DNA of 64,000 nt, from the NCBI RefSeq assembly GCF_008974245.1, contig NZ_BBZI01000005.1:158180-222179 (forward strand). Direction: 5' to 3'. This document shows, one piece after another, positions 16,857-25,027 of this stretch. The notes below the pieces were generated by a model. The model was not told the origin of the DNA. It saw nothing but the letters and a program-made list of their open reading frames with translations, and ran no database searches. How positions within the stretch are numbered: position 1 is the stretch's first letter; each line of letters opens with the position of its first letter. The position numbers and the translations under genes were made by a program. The DNA is from Streptomyces abyssomicinicus (lineage in GTDB: Bacteria; Actinomycetota; Actinomycetes; Streptomycetales; Streptomycetaceae).

Positions 16857-18119
16857 ATGACCATAGGGGTGGTCGGCGGGGCGGGTGCGCGGTCGATGTT
16901 CCGGCTGGAGCGGCTGGAAGAGGCGATGCGCAGACGTCTGGGCCGCGAATGTCTTTACGTGCCGTCGTGCCGTCTGGGCCTGTACCTGGCGCTGCGGCAC
17001 TGGTGCCGGCCGGGGGGCCGCGTACTGATGTCGCCGGTCAACGACGACGTCATCTTCTTCGTCGTGCTGGCCGCCGGACTGCGGCCCGTGCAGGCGCCGT
17101 TGAACCCGTTCGACGGGTCGATCGACGTCAACGCCGTGGAACCGGACGTGTGGCGCGGACTGGCCGGCGTGCTCACCGCCAACCTGTACGGCAACCCCGA
17201 CCCGGCGCCCCGGCTCCGCGCGCGGTGCGACCGGCTGGGCATCCCGCTCATCGAGGACGCGGCGCACGCCATCGGCAGCGAGACGGCCGGGCGTCCGGTG
17301 GGTTCCATCGGGCAGGCGGCCTCGTTCAGCCTGTCCAAGCACGTGGGCGTCCGGGCCGGGGGTGTCCTGGCCTTCGACGGCGGACCGGGACTGCGCGAGG
17401 AACTGGCCCGGGCGCGCGACGAGTTGCTGGAGCCACCCCGAGCACTGGCGGAACTCCTCTACGGTGTGCGGCCGTTCGCCGAGGCGGCGGTGCGCGGACT
17501 GGGGCTGCGGAGGACCGCCCTGGCCGCGCTGCGGCTGGTCGGAGCGAGCGAACGCGACGGGATCCGGATGCCGTTGCGCGCCGCGCAGCTGGCGGAGGCC
17601 ACCGCCTCGGCGCCCGGGCTCCGCACCCACCACTCCTGGGTCCGGGTCGACATGCATGACTACCGCCGCACCCCGGGCCCGCTCCGTGCCCGCCGGATCG
17701 CGCGGGGCTTCGGCCGCCTCGACGAGGTGCTGCGGGCCCACCGTGAGGGAACCGCGCTGCTGCTCGGCACCGAATGGGCCGCGCCCGGAGCGTCCGCCGG
17801 ACCGCCGCAGCCCCTGTTCCGGGTGCCGTTGCTGGTCGACGACCGGGACGCCGCCATCTCCGCGCTGGCCCGGCACGGCATCGTCACCGGCTACCTCTAC
17901 GACCCGCCCCTGGACGACTACGCGGGCCCCGAGTTCACCGACCTCTCCACCCGCCCCGGGCCCGCCCGCCACTTCGCCCGGCACGCCCTGCCGGTGGACC
18001 CGCTGCGCGCGCCCGAGGCGATCGCCGCGCTACGACGGGCCGGGGCGCGGCCGGCCGCCCCGCCGGTGGCCGAACGCCCGGACGTGGTGCCGGGAGCGGG
18101 AGGCGGCGGCGGTGGCTGA
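16857..18119 (+). CDS. DegT/DnrJ/EryC1/StrS-family PLP-dependent protein
   Basis: A 420-residue fold-type I PLP enzyme of the sugar aminotransferase family. It shows LIEDAAHAIGS with D134 (pyridine-nitrogen contact) and SLSKHVG with K161 as the Schiff-base lysine. These enzymes usually aminate a keto-sugar nucleotide to make amino sugars for polysaccharides or glycosides. The C-terminal quarter is more divergent than usual and ends in a Gly-rich tail. The gene overlaps the next gene by eight bases and opens the polysaccharide locus, so a role in making an amino-sugar precursor or a modified aglycone is likely. Confidence 0.8.
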   Translation: MTIGVVGGAGARSMFRLERLEEAMRRRLGRECLYVPSCRLGLYLALRHWCRPGGRVLMSPVNDDVIFFVVLAAGLRPVQAPLNPFDGSIDVNAVEPDVWRGLAGVLTANLYGNPDPAPRLRARCDRLGIPLIEDAAHAIGSETAGRPVGSIGQAASFSLSKHVGVRAGGVLAFDGGPGLREELARARDELLEPPRALAELLYGVRPFAEAAVRGLGLRRTALAALRLVGASERDGIRMPLRAAQLAEATASAPGLRTHHSWVRVDMHDYRRTPGPLRARRIARGFGRLDEVLRAHREGTALLLGTEWAAPGASAGPPQPLFRVPLLVDDRDAAISALARHGIVTGYLYDPPLDDYAGPEFTDLSTRPGPARHFARHALPVDPLRAPEAIAALRRAGARPAAPPVAERPDVVPGAGGGGGG

Positions 18120-20406
18120 CATCCGCGAGGGCGTCCAGGAGGGCGGCGTCCAGGAGGACGTCCGGGGAGGCATTCAGGACCAGGAGGTGGCGGAGGTCAC
18201 GGACACCGGCCCGCGGACCGCCGGAACCGGGCGGTCCCCGAAGCGTGAGGGCGACTCGCTGTTCCGGAACGCCTACTTCCTCATGCTGAGCACCGGCGTC
18301 TCCGCCGTGCTGGGCCTGGCCTTCTGGCTGGTCGCCGCCCGCCACTACTCCCAGGAGGCGGTCGGCCAGGGCTCGGCCGCCGTCGCCGCCATGCGCCTGC
18401 TCGCCAGCATCACCGCCACCACCATGATCGGCGCGGTGGTCCGCTTCGTGCCGCGCGCCGGACGCGCGACCGGATCACTGGTGCTGCGCGCCTACGCCGT
18501 CAGTTCGCTGGTGGTGACGGCCGCCGGGATCGTCTTCCTGCTCACCCTCGACCTGTGGGGGCCCTCCTACGCCCCGCTCGGCACGCCGGTGGCCGGAGCG
18601 CTGTTCGTCGCCTCCTGCGTGGCCTGGGCGATCCTCACCCTCCAGGACGGGGTGCTCACCGGGCTGCGCGAGGCGCTCTGGGTGCCGATCGGGAACGCGG
18701 TCTTCTCCCTGGGCAAGCTGATTCTGCTGATCCTCCTCGCCGGGGCCATGCCGGTGCTCGGCGTGTTCGTCTCCTGGGGCGCGGCGATCGCCCTGTCCAC
18801 CGTGCCGCTCGGCTGGCTGGTGTTCCGCCGGCTGATCCCCCGGCAGGCGGCCGCCGACCACCGCCGCCGGCCGCCCACCCTGCGGGCCATCGGCCGGTTC
18901 GTCGCGGGCGACTCGGTCGGCGCCATGTTCAGCCTGCTGATGATCAACCTGCTGCCGGTGATGGTGGCGGTGCGCCTCGGCGCCGTCGAGAACGGCTACT
19001 TCTACGTCGCCTACACCGTCGGCGGCACCATGGAGTTCCTCGCCATCAACATGGCCTCCTCGCTCACCGCGCACGCCTCCCGCGACCCCCGCGCCCTCGC
19101 CGAGGGCGTGCGGGGCGCGCTGCGGCGGATGGCGCTGCTGCTGGTGCCGGTGGTCGCCGTCCTCGCGGCCTTCGCGCCGCTGGTGCTCGCCCCGTTCGGC
19201 GAGGACTACGCGGACCGGGGCGCCATGGTGCTGCGGCTGCTGGCCGCCGCAGCCCTGCCCCGGGTGGCGGTGGAGCTGTACATCGGCGTCCTCCGGGTGG
19301 CCGGCCGCACCGCGATGCTCGCCCTGGTGCAGGGCGTGATGTGCGTGCTGGTGCTCGGCTCCGCCGCCCTGCTGCTCACCCCCGCCGGTATCGACGGGGC
19401 CGGCTGGGGCGTGCTGCTGAGCATGACCGTGGTCGCGCTGATGTGCGTGCCGGGGCTGCGGGCCGCGCTGCGCGGCGAGGCCAGGGCCGGCGCCGACCTG
19501 GCCGACACCCCGCCGTACGGCACCCGCTGGGCGCGCCTGCGCGCGACCGGCGGCGGCGACGCCCCGGCCCGGGGGGAGGGCGCGGCGGGACGTGCTTCCG
19601 AGGGCCGGGGGAGCGCCGTGCCGGGGGGCGGAGCCGCGTACGGCGGAGCCGTGTACGGCAGGGCGCTCGCCCGGGCCCGGGCGCCGCTCGGGCCGCGGGG
19701 GGAGCGGCGGCTGCGGATCGCCCTGTGGTGGCTGCTGGGGTCGGCCGGCGTGTTCTACGCGGCGGCCCTGCGGCACCTGCCGTGGCCGGCCGCCGACGAC
19801 CGGTCCGTCGGCGCCAGGACCGGCGCCGTCGACACCGACCGCACGGCGCAGGAGATCCTGGCCGAGCTGCCCGGCATCGCCCTGGCCGCCGCGGTGCTGA
19901 TGCTCCTGGTCTACGTCGCCGCGCTGACCCTCTGCGCGCCCGCCGACGCCCGGCTGGCCTCCGCCGCGCTCGCCACCCTGGTCGTCGCCCTGTACAGCGC
20001 CCCCTTGGCGCTCGGCACGGGGCCGCCGCCGGGGCGCGTGGCCTGGTGGGCGGGAACGGCCGACGGCGCGCTCGCGGAGGTGCTCCGGCCGGCGCCGTAC
20101 GCCTTCCTGGCGCTGGCACTGATCCCGCTGTGGCTGGTGCTGCGGTGGGCGCTGCGGCTGCCGGGGGAGACGTGCTGGTGGCTGCTGTGGCCCGCCGCGG
20201 TCCTCACCTGGGCACTGCGCGACACCCTCGCCCCCGCCGCCCCGGGTCTCCTCGCCGCCCTGCTCCTCTTCGCCGTGGCGGGCGCCCTCGCCCGCCGTGG
20301 CGGGCGCGACCGGCCGTCCGTCGCGGTCCCGCACCTGCCGCGCGTTCCCCGTCAGGGAGGAGAGGGCGGCCGGCCGGCGCGGAGCGACCGGGCCGACGGC
20401 CGCTGA
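18112..20406 (+). CDS. Flippase-like polysaccharide membrane protein with an extra C-terminal membrane domain
   Basis: A 764-residue protein. Residues about 45-490 look like a Wzx/MATE-type polysaccharide flippase (NAYFLMLSTGVSAVLGLAFW at the first helix, many evenly spaced hydrophobic helices, a GxxFYVAYTVGG-like segment). Flippases move lipid-linked glycan units to the outer face of the membrane. After a roughly 50-residue Gly/Ala/Arg linker (about 500-550) comes a second membrane domain of about seven helices that I do not recognise. The GTG start at 18112 overlaps the end of the previous gene and has GGGAGGCGG upstream, so the two are translationally coupled. The fusion is unusual; the boundary is judged only by hydrophobicity. 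Confidence 0.75.
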   Translation: MADIREGVQEGGVQEDVRGGIQDQEVAEVTDTGPRTAGTGRSPKREGDSLFRNAYFLMLSTGVSAVLGLAFWLVAARHYSQEAVGQGSAAVAAMRLLASITATTMIGAVVRFVPRAGRATGSLVLRAYAVSSLVVTAAGIVFLLTLDLWGPSYAPLGTPVAGALFVASCVAWAILTLQDGVLTGLREALWVPIGNAVFSLGKLILLILLAGAMPVLGVFVSWGAAIALSTVPLGWLVFRRLIPRQAAADHRRRPPTLRAIGRFVAGDSVGAMFSLLMINLLPVMVAVRLGAVENGYFYVAYTVGGTMEFLAINMASSLTAHASRDPRALAEGVRGALRRMALLLVPVVAVLAAFAPLVLAPFGEDYADRGAMVLRLLAAAALPRVAVELYIGVLRVAGRTAMLALVQGVMCVLVLGSAALLLTPAGIDGAGWGVLLSMTVVALMCVPGLRAALRGEARAGADLADTPPYGTRWARLRATGGGDAPARGEGAAGRASEGRGSAVPGGGAAYGGAVYGRALARARAPLGPRGERRLRIALWWLLGSAGVFYAAALRHLPWPAADDRSVGARTGAVDTDRTAQEILAELPGIALAAAVLMLLVYVAALTLCAPADARLASAALATLVVALYSAPLALGTGPPPGRVAWWAGTADGALAEVLRPAPYAFLALALIPLWLVLRWALRLPGETCWWLLWPAAVLTWALRDTLAPAAPGLLAALLLFAVAGALARRGGRDRPSVAVPHLPRVPRQGGEGGRPARSDRADGR

Positions 20407-20568
20407 CGACGAAGAGCGCGACGAAGAAGCGCGCGAGGACTGAGCGCGCGATGACGAAGCGTGCGAGGACGAAGCGAGCAACGACGAGGACCGCACCTGG
20501 ACGACCAGGAGCCGGACGACGAGCAGCGGGCGCCCACCGCCCGCACCGACCAGAGCCGCGGGGGGACC

Positions 20569-22554
20569 GTGCGACCGACAGCGACACCGGGCGGGAGAGC
20601 CGAGGCGGAGGCCGCCGTGCCCGACGCGACACCCACGCACGCCCCCGAGGGCGCCACCCCGCGCCCCGCCGCGGGCGACGATCCGCGCCCCGCAGCGCGC
20701 GGGAGCCGCTGGAGCGCGGTGCGGCCCGCCGGCCCGCTGCTCGCCGCGGCCGCCCTCTGGGCGTACGCCGTCCGCTCCACCGACGTGACCACGCTGGACG
20801 ACTTCGGCCTGGTCACCGCCGTGCATCCGGCCTTCTGGGCGGGACTCGCGGTGCTCACCGCCGGGTTCTGGTCCACCGTCCGCCGCACGGGCCGCGCCGA
20901 CGCGTGGTCCCTGGCGTACGTCCTCGTCCTTCTGGTCATGGAGCGCGCCACCCAGGCCCTCGTCTACCCCACCCCGCTCCACGCCTGGGCGTGGAAGCAC
21001 GACGCCGTCGTCGGCCACCTGCTGACCGCCGGCGGCCTGCGGACCGGGGACGAACTCGGCGACATGGCCGTCTACGACCAGTGGCCCGGCTTCTTCGCCC
21101 TCCAGGCCGCCGCCGTGCGGCTGGCCGGCGTGGAGAACACGCTCACCCTGATGAGCTGGTGGCCGCTGATCTCCAGCGTGCTGGTGCTCGCCCCGCTGGT
21201 GCTGGTCTACCGCACCTTCACCGAGGACCGGCGGCTGATCTGGACCGCCGTCTGGGTCTTCTGCGTCGGCAACTGGGTGGGCCAGGACTACTTCTCGCCG
21301 CAGTCGCTCGCCCTGACACTGCACCTGGCGGTGATCGCGCTGGTGCTGCGCCGCTTCCCGGCCGCCGAACGCCGCGGGCCCCGGCAGGCCGTGTGGACCA
21401 CGGCGCTGATCACGGTGATGGTCCCGGTCGTCCTCTCCCACCAGCTCACCCCGGTGGTGCTGATCGCCTCCCTCGGCGTGCTCGCGCTGACCCGGCGCCA
21501 CCGCGACTGGGTGCCGCTGCTGGCCGCGGTCGCCCTCTTCGCCGCCTGGAACCTCACCGCCTCGCTGCCCTTCCTCTCCGCGGCGCTGCCCGAGATGGTC
21601 GCCTCCCTCGGCGACATCGGCGGCAACGTCGAGACCGGCTACGGCACCACGCCCACCGGCACCGGGGCCGTCGCCACCTCCTGGGCGGCGCGCGGCCTGT
21701 CCGCCGCGGTGATGCTGCTGGCCCTGCTCGGGGCCGTCCGGCAGCGGGAGCTGCGCCGGCACGCCAGACCGCTGCTGCTGCTCACCGGGGTGCCGCCGCT
21801 GCTGATCGCGGCCAACGACTACGGCAGCGAAATGATCTTCCGGGTGCTGATGTTCATGCTCCCCGGCGCCGCCTTCTTCGCCGCGGCCGCGCTGCTGCCC
21901 AGGACGGGGCCGCCGGGCCGGGCGCCGCGGCGGCCCGGGGAGGGACCCGCGGATGCGCCTGGGGAGGGACCCGCTGATGCGGCCGGGGAGGCGACCGCGG
22001 AGACGCCGGCGGGTGCGCCCGCGCCGGTGCGGCCCGGATGGCTGCCGCTGCCCGTGCTGCTGGCCGTCACCTTCGCCTTCGTGCCGAGCTACATGGGCAA
22101 GGACCGGCTCAGCTACTTCCCGCCCGCCGAGGTGGCCCTGGTCGCGGACCTCGTGGAGAAGGCGCCCGACGGCTCCCTCGTCGCCGCCCCCAACCGCAAC
22201 TACCCGCTGGCGTACGGGGACTACTGGCGACTGGACCACTACTGGTTTCTCGAGGAGGACCGCGCGGCGGTCGACCGCATCCTGCGGCGGCCCGCCCGCG
22301 CGCTGGCGTCCGACATGAAGGACCAGCCCGAACCCGGGCGCTGCTACCTCCTGTTCACCCAGGGGCAGCGGGCGAACGCCGAGATGAACGGGCAGTTGAG
22401 CGAGGCGGAGTGGCGCCGCATCGAGGAGTCGGTGGCCGCGTCGCCGTTCTTCGAGCGGGTGGCGGGCAACGCCGCCGGATCGGTGTACGAACTCGACGTC
22501 GAAGCCGTCGAAGCCGTCGAGGCGGCCGAGGCCGTCGAGGAGGCCGCCCGATGA
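20569..22554 (+). CDS. Polytopic membrane protein, GT-C glycosyltransferase-like
   Basis: A protein of about 661 residues with a charged cytoplasmic N-terminus followed by a dozen or more hydrophobic helices. A soluble C-terminal part contains acidic and aromatic loops (DYWRLDHYWFLEED) and a tail of EAVEAVEAAEAVEE repeats. Long loops with Asp/Tyr/Trp between helices (YDQWPGFFALQ, GQDYFSPQS) resemble GT-C transferases that use polyprenyl-phosphate sugars. It probably acts on the glycan assembled by this locus. The start is uncertain: GTG 20569 follows GGGGGGA, GTG 20617 follows GCGGAGG, and the frame is open to 20461. The stop overlaps the next start (ATGA). Confidence 0.72.
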   Translation: MRPTATPGGRAEAEAAVPDATPTHAPEGATPRPAAGDDPRPAARGSRWSAVRPAGPLLAAAALWAYAVRSTDVTTLDDFGLVTAVHPAFWAGLAVLTAGFWSTVRRTGRADAWSLAYVLVLLVMERATQALVYPTPLHAWAWKHDAVVGHLLTAGGLRTGDELGDMAVYDQWPGFFALQAAAVRLAGVENTLTLMSWWPLISSVLVLAPLVLVYRTFTEDRRLIWTAVWVFCVGNWVGQDYFSPQSLALTLHLAVIALVLRRFPAAERRGPRQAVWTTALITVMVPVVLSHQLTPVVLIASLGVLALTRRHRDWVPLLAAVALFAAWNLTASLPFLSAALPEMVASLGDIGGNVETGYGTTPTGTGAVATSWAARGLSAAVMLLALLGAVRQRELRRHARPLLLLTGVPPLLIAANDYGSEMIFRVLMFMLPGAAFFAAAALLPRTGPPGRAPRRPGEGPADAPGEGPADAAGEATAETPAGAPAPVRPGWLPLPVLLAVTFAFVPSYMGKDRLSYFPPAEVALVADLVEKAPDGSLVAAPNRNYPLAYGDYWRLDHYWFLEEDRAAVDRILRRPARALASDMKDQPEPGRCYLLFTQGQRANAEMNGQLSEAEWRRIEESVAASPFFERVAGNAAGSVYELDVEAVEAVEAAEAVEEAAR

Positions 22555-22946
22555 CCGCGCAGGAACTCGTGGCGCGGATGCTGCCGCCCTTCGCCGGCTG
22601 GCTGGCCGTCGGCGCGCTCACCCTCCCCGACGGCTCCCCGGCGCGGGTGGCCGCCGTGGTGGTGTTCCTGGCGGCCGGGCCCGGCGCGGCCCTGGTGCGG
22701 ATCTGGTGGCCCGCGCTGGCCGTCCGCCCCCTCGAGGGACCGGCCGGCGCCGGGGACCCCCGGTTCGGCCGACGGTCCGCACTGCTGGAGCGGCTGATGC
22801 TGGTGCCGCTGGTCAGCGTCGCCGCCGTGACCGTCACCGCCACCACCCTGCTGGCCGCCCAGGCGTTCAGCGGACGGCGCGTGCTGCTGCTGCTCACCCT
22901 GCTGACCATGCTCGCCGCGTACTGCCCGAGGACGCGTCCGTCATGA
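22551..22946 (+). CDS. Small membrane protein of the polysaccharide locus
   Basis: A 131-residue protein with about four hydrophobic segments and an internal charged loop (about residues 62-80). It starts by ATGA overlap with the preceding GT-C-like gene and is followed 20 bases later by the GH26-like gene, so it belongs to the same operon. I do not recognise the family; it may be a helper subunit of the preceding polytopic protein. Confidence 0.6.
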   Translation: MTAQELVARMLPPFAGWLAVGALTLPDGSPARVAAVVVFLAAGPGAALVRIWWPALAVRPLEGPAGAGDPRFGRRSALLERLMLVPLVSVAAVTVTATTLLAAQAFSGRRVLLLLTLLTMLAAYCPRTRPS

Positions 22947-22965
22947 CCCGAGGAAGGCCGGTCCC

Positions 22966-24141
22966 GTGAGGTTGCCCCGTCGTCCCCGCCCCCCGTCCGC
23001 AGGCGGCCGCTCCCCCCGCGCCGACGGCCCGCCCGCCGACGGCCCGCCCGCGGGCGGACCGCGTCACGCACGGCGCCGGTGGACCGGTCCGCGCGGACGC
23101 CGCCGGCGGCTCCACCTCGCCGTCGCCGCGGTCTGCGCCGCACTGGTCGCCGCCCTGGCCGTGCGGGCCGGCACCGGTGAGCCCGGCGTCGCCCCGGAGT
23201 GCCGGGAACCCGTCTCCGACCTGCTGGAGCCGCCCTGCGGAGCCTGGTTCGGGGCGTTCGTGCCGCACGAGAAGTCGGACCTGGCCGAGAAGGTCGCCGC
23301 CTACGAGAAGCGGATCGGCCGCCGCCTCGACATCGTGTACACGTACCACGACATGTCCGAGGTCACCGCCTCCCGCCTGGAGGGGCAGCTGCTGACGGAA
23401 CAGGAACAGCGGCTCGGACGGGACCGGCTGCTTCTGCTGTCCTGGGAGAGCAAGGTCTGGGGCGGCACCAAGGACGAGCAGCCCCGGTGGAGCGACATCG
23501 CCGCCGGGACGTACGACGCCGAGGTGATCGACGTCCAGGCACGCCGGATCAAGGAGTACGGCGAACGCAACGACGGCCGGAAGGTCTTCCTCTCCTTCGA
23601 CCTGGAGATGGACACCCGCGTCCCCGGCAACGGCACCGCCGAGCAGTTCGTGTCCGCCTGGCGCCACATCCACGACCGGTTCCGCGGGCTGGGCGTGGAC
23701 AACGTGATCTGGACCTGGATCACCACCGGCTATCCCGGACACCACGACCTGATCGAACGGCTCTACCCGGGCGACGACTACGTCGACTGGATCGGCTACA
23801 ACCAGTACAACTACTACAAGTGCCACGACACCGAGTGGGTGTCCTTCGCACGGACCCAGACGTCGGTGCACCGGTGGATCCGCGCCAACCTCTCGGACGA
23901 CAAGCCCCTGATGCTCTCCGAGTTCGGCTCCGCGCACGACACCGGGCGGCCCTCCCGGCAGGCCCGGTGGTACCGGGAGGTGCCCGGCGTGCTGGAACGG
24001 CTGGACGGCGTGAAGGCGGCGCTCCAGTGGAACCACCGCGACCCGGGCCCGCACTGCGACCTGGCGCTCGCCAACGAGGAGTCCTGGGAGGCGATGCGAG
24101 GGCTGGCCTCGGACCCCTACCTCAACCAGCCGCCGCCGTGA
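22966..24141 (+). CDS. Membrane-anchored GH26-like glycoside hydrolase
   Basis: A 391-residue protein: a basic, proline-rich cytoplasmic N-terminus with a small ADGPP repeat, one transmembrane segment at about 49-67, then an extracellular TIM-barrel-like domain. E214 in FDLEMDT fits the acid/base position and E319 in LSEFGS fits the nucleophile of GH26, a family of beta-mannanases and related endo-glycanases. The conserved W-x-W (WTWITTGYPG) and WIGYNQYN segments fit the barrel. GTG 22966 follows AGGAAGG. A hydrolase inside a polysaccharide biosynthesis operon usually trims or releases the polymer made there. The exact linkage is unknown. Confidence 0.78.
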   Translation: MRLPRRPRPPSAGGRSPRADGPPADGPPAGGPRHARRRWTGPRGRRRRLHLAVAAVCAALVAALAVRAGTGEPGVAPECREPVSDLLEPPCGAWFGAFVPHEKSDLAEKVAAYEKRIGRRLDIVYTYHDMSEVTASRLEGQLLTEQEQRLGRDRLLLLSWESKVWGGTKDEQPRWSDIAAGTYDAEVIDVQARRIKEYGERNDGRKVFLSFDLEMDTRVPGNGTAEQFVSAWRHIHDRFRGLGVDNVIWTWITTGYPGHHDLIERLYPGDDYVDWIGYNQYNYYKCHDTEWVSFARTQTSVHRWIRANLSDDKPLMLSEFGSAHDTGRPSRQARWYREVPGVLERLDGVKAALQWNHRDPGPHCDLALANEESWEAMRGLASDPYLNQPPP

Positions 24142-24148
24142 CCGCGTC

Positions 24149-24223
24149 CGGGCGCGCCCCGGCCCGCGAATCGTACGGGCGCGCCCCGCCCCGCGAACGT
24201 CCGGGCGCGCCTCAGCCCGCGAA
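24149..24223. repeat. Three direct repeats of 22 bp in a convergent gap
   Basis: Copies at 24149-24170, 24176-24197 and 24202-24223 share CGGGCGCGCC ... CCGCGAA with few changes, spaced 26-27 bases apart. Each contains the palindrome GGGCGCGCC(C). The third copy includes the last codons and stop of the leftward deacetylase gene. The array fills the space between two convergent genes and may serve as a terminator. Confidence 0.7.
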
Positions 24224-25027
24224 CTCGGGCCCGCGCACCACGGCGCGGGCCCTGCGGTAGCAGCGCCAGCCGACGGTCAGCGCGCCGTCCCGGTAGGGCG
24301 CCACCCGCGCGCCCCCGCCGCGCATCCACGACTCCACGTCGGCCACCGTGTGGCCGCGCCGGACGATCAGCCGCGCGATCCGGTACCGCTCGTCCCGCCG
24401 GGAACTCAGCGCGTGGCGCACCGCGGCCGCCGTCTCGTACCCGGTCAGCGCGGCCATCCGCCGCACGGCGCCGCTGTTGTACCCGTGCGGGTAGGCCAGG
24501 TGCCGGACCGGGTGACCGAGCACGTCCTCCAGCACCTGCTTCGACATCCGCAGTTCGAACTCCAGGGCGCGGCGGCCCAGGGTGTCCAGCTGGGCGTGGG
24601 ACACCGTGTGGCCGCCCACCTCGAGCCCCGCGTCCTCCAGCAGCGGCGCCTCGTCCAGCCTCATCATCGGCGCCGGCGGCAGCAGGCACCGCCCGGAAGG
24701 GGTGAGGGCGCCGGTGGTGAGGTAGGCGGTGCCGGTCAGGTTCCGTCCTGCCAGGGCGGCTGCCGTGGGGCCCGGCAGGTCGGCGAAACCGTCGTCGAAG
24801 GTGAGCACCACCGGTCGCGGTGGCAGCGGGGCGCGTCCCGCCAGGTGGTCGGCGAGCGCGCTCACCGTCACCGGGGTCCGGCCGCTGGCCACCACGGCGT
24901 CCAGATGCTCGGCGAACCGGCGCGGCGTGACGGTGAACTCGGCGATCCACTCCGGCGGGTCGTCCATCACCGCGTGGTAGAGCAGCACCGGAACGGCGTC
25001 CGCCCGCGGACCGCCGGCCCCGCTCAC
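24212..25027 (-). CDS. Polysaccharide deacetylase (NodB-like, CE4)
   Basis: A 271-residue CE4 deacetylase. LLYHAV at 15-20 is the strand-1 motif, TFDDGF at 76-81 holds the catalytic Asp pair, and HTVSH at 140-144 provides the two metal-binding His. HLAYPHGYN is motif 3. The family removes N- or O-acetyl groups from glycans. No signal peptide is visible, so it may act on a cytoplasmic, lipid-linked intermediate, or the export route is non-classical. The GTG start overlaps the stop of the upstream GT2 gene (GTGA), so the two are coupled and probably modify the same glycan. Confidence 0.87.
   Translation of the reverse strand: MSGAGGPRADAVPVLLYHAVMDDPPEWIAEFTVTPRRFAEHLDAVVASGRTPVTVSALADHLAGRAPLPPRPVVLTFDDGFADLPGPTAAALAGRNLTGTAYLTTGALTPSGRCLLPPAPMMRLDEAPLLEDAGLEVGGHTVSHAQLDTLGRRALEFELRMSKQVLEDVLGHPVRHLAYPHGYNSGAVRRMAALTGYETAAAVRHALSSRRDERYRIARLIVRRGHTVADVESWMRGGGARVAPYRDGALTVGWRCYRRARAVVRGPEFAG

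Noticed and set aside
16623..17984. Upstream extension of the VanJ-like frame
   Set aside because: The extra residues are Gln/Arg/Gly-rich shadow of the aminotransferase gene; helices and catalytic motifs all lie after the GTG at 16622.
18475..22239. A 1254-codon open frame on the minus strand
   Set aside because: It is the mirror of the flippase and GT-C-like genes; composition is His/Gln/Arg/Gly-rich without any domain, as expected from GC-rich third positions.
24149..24223. Possible CRISPR-like array
   Set aside because: Only three copies with 4-5 base gaps, no unique spacers and no cas genes nearby.
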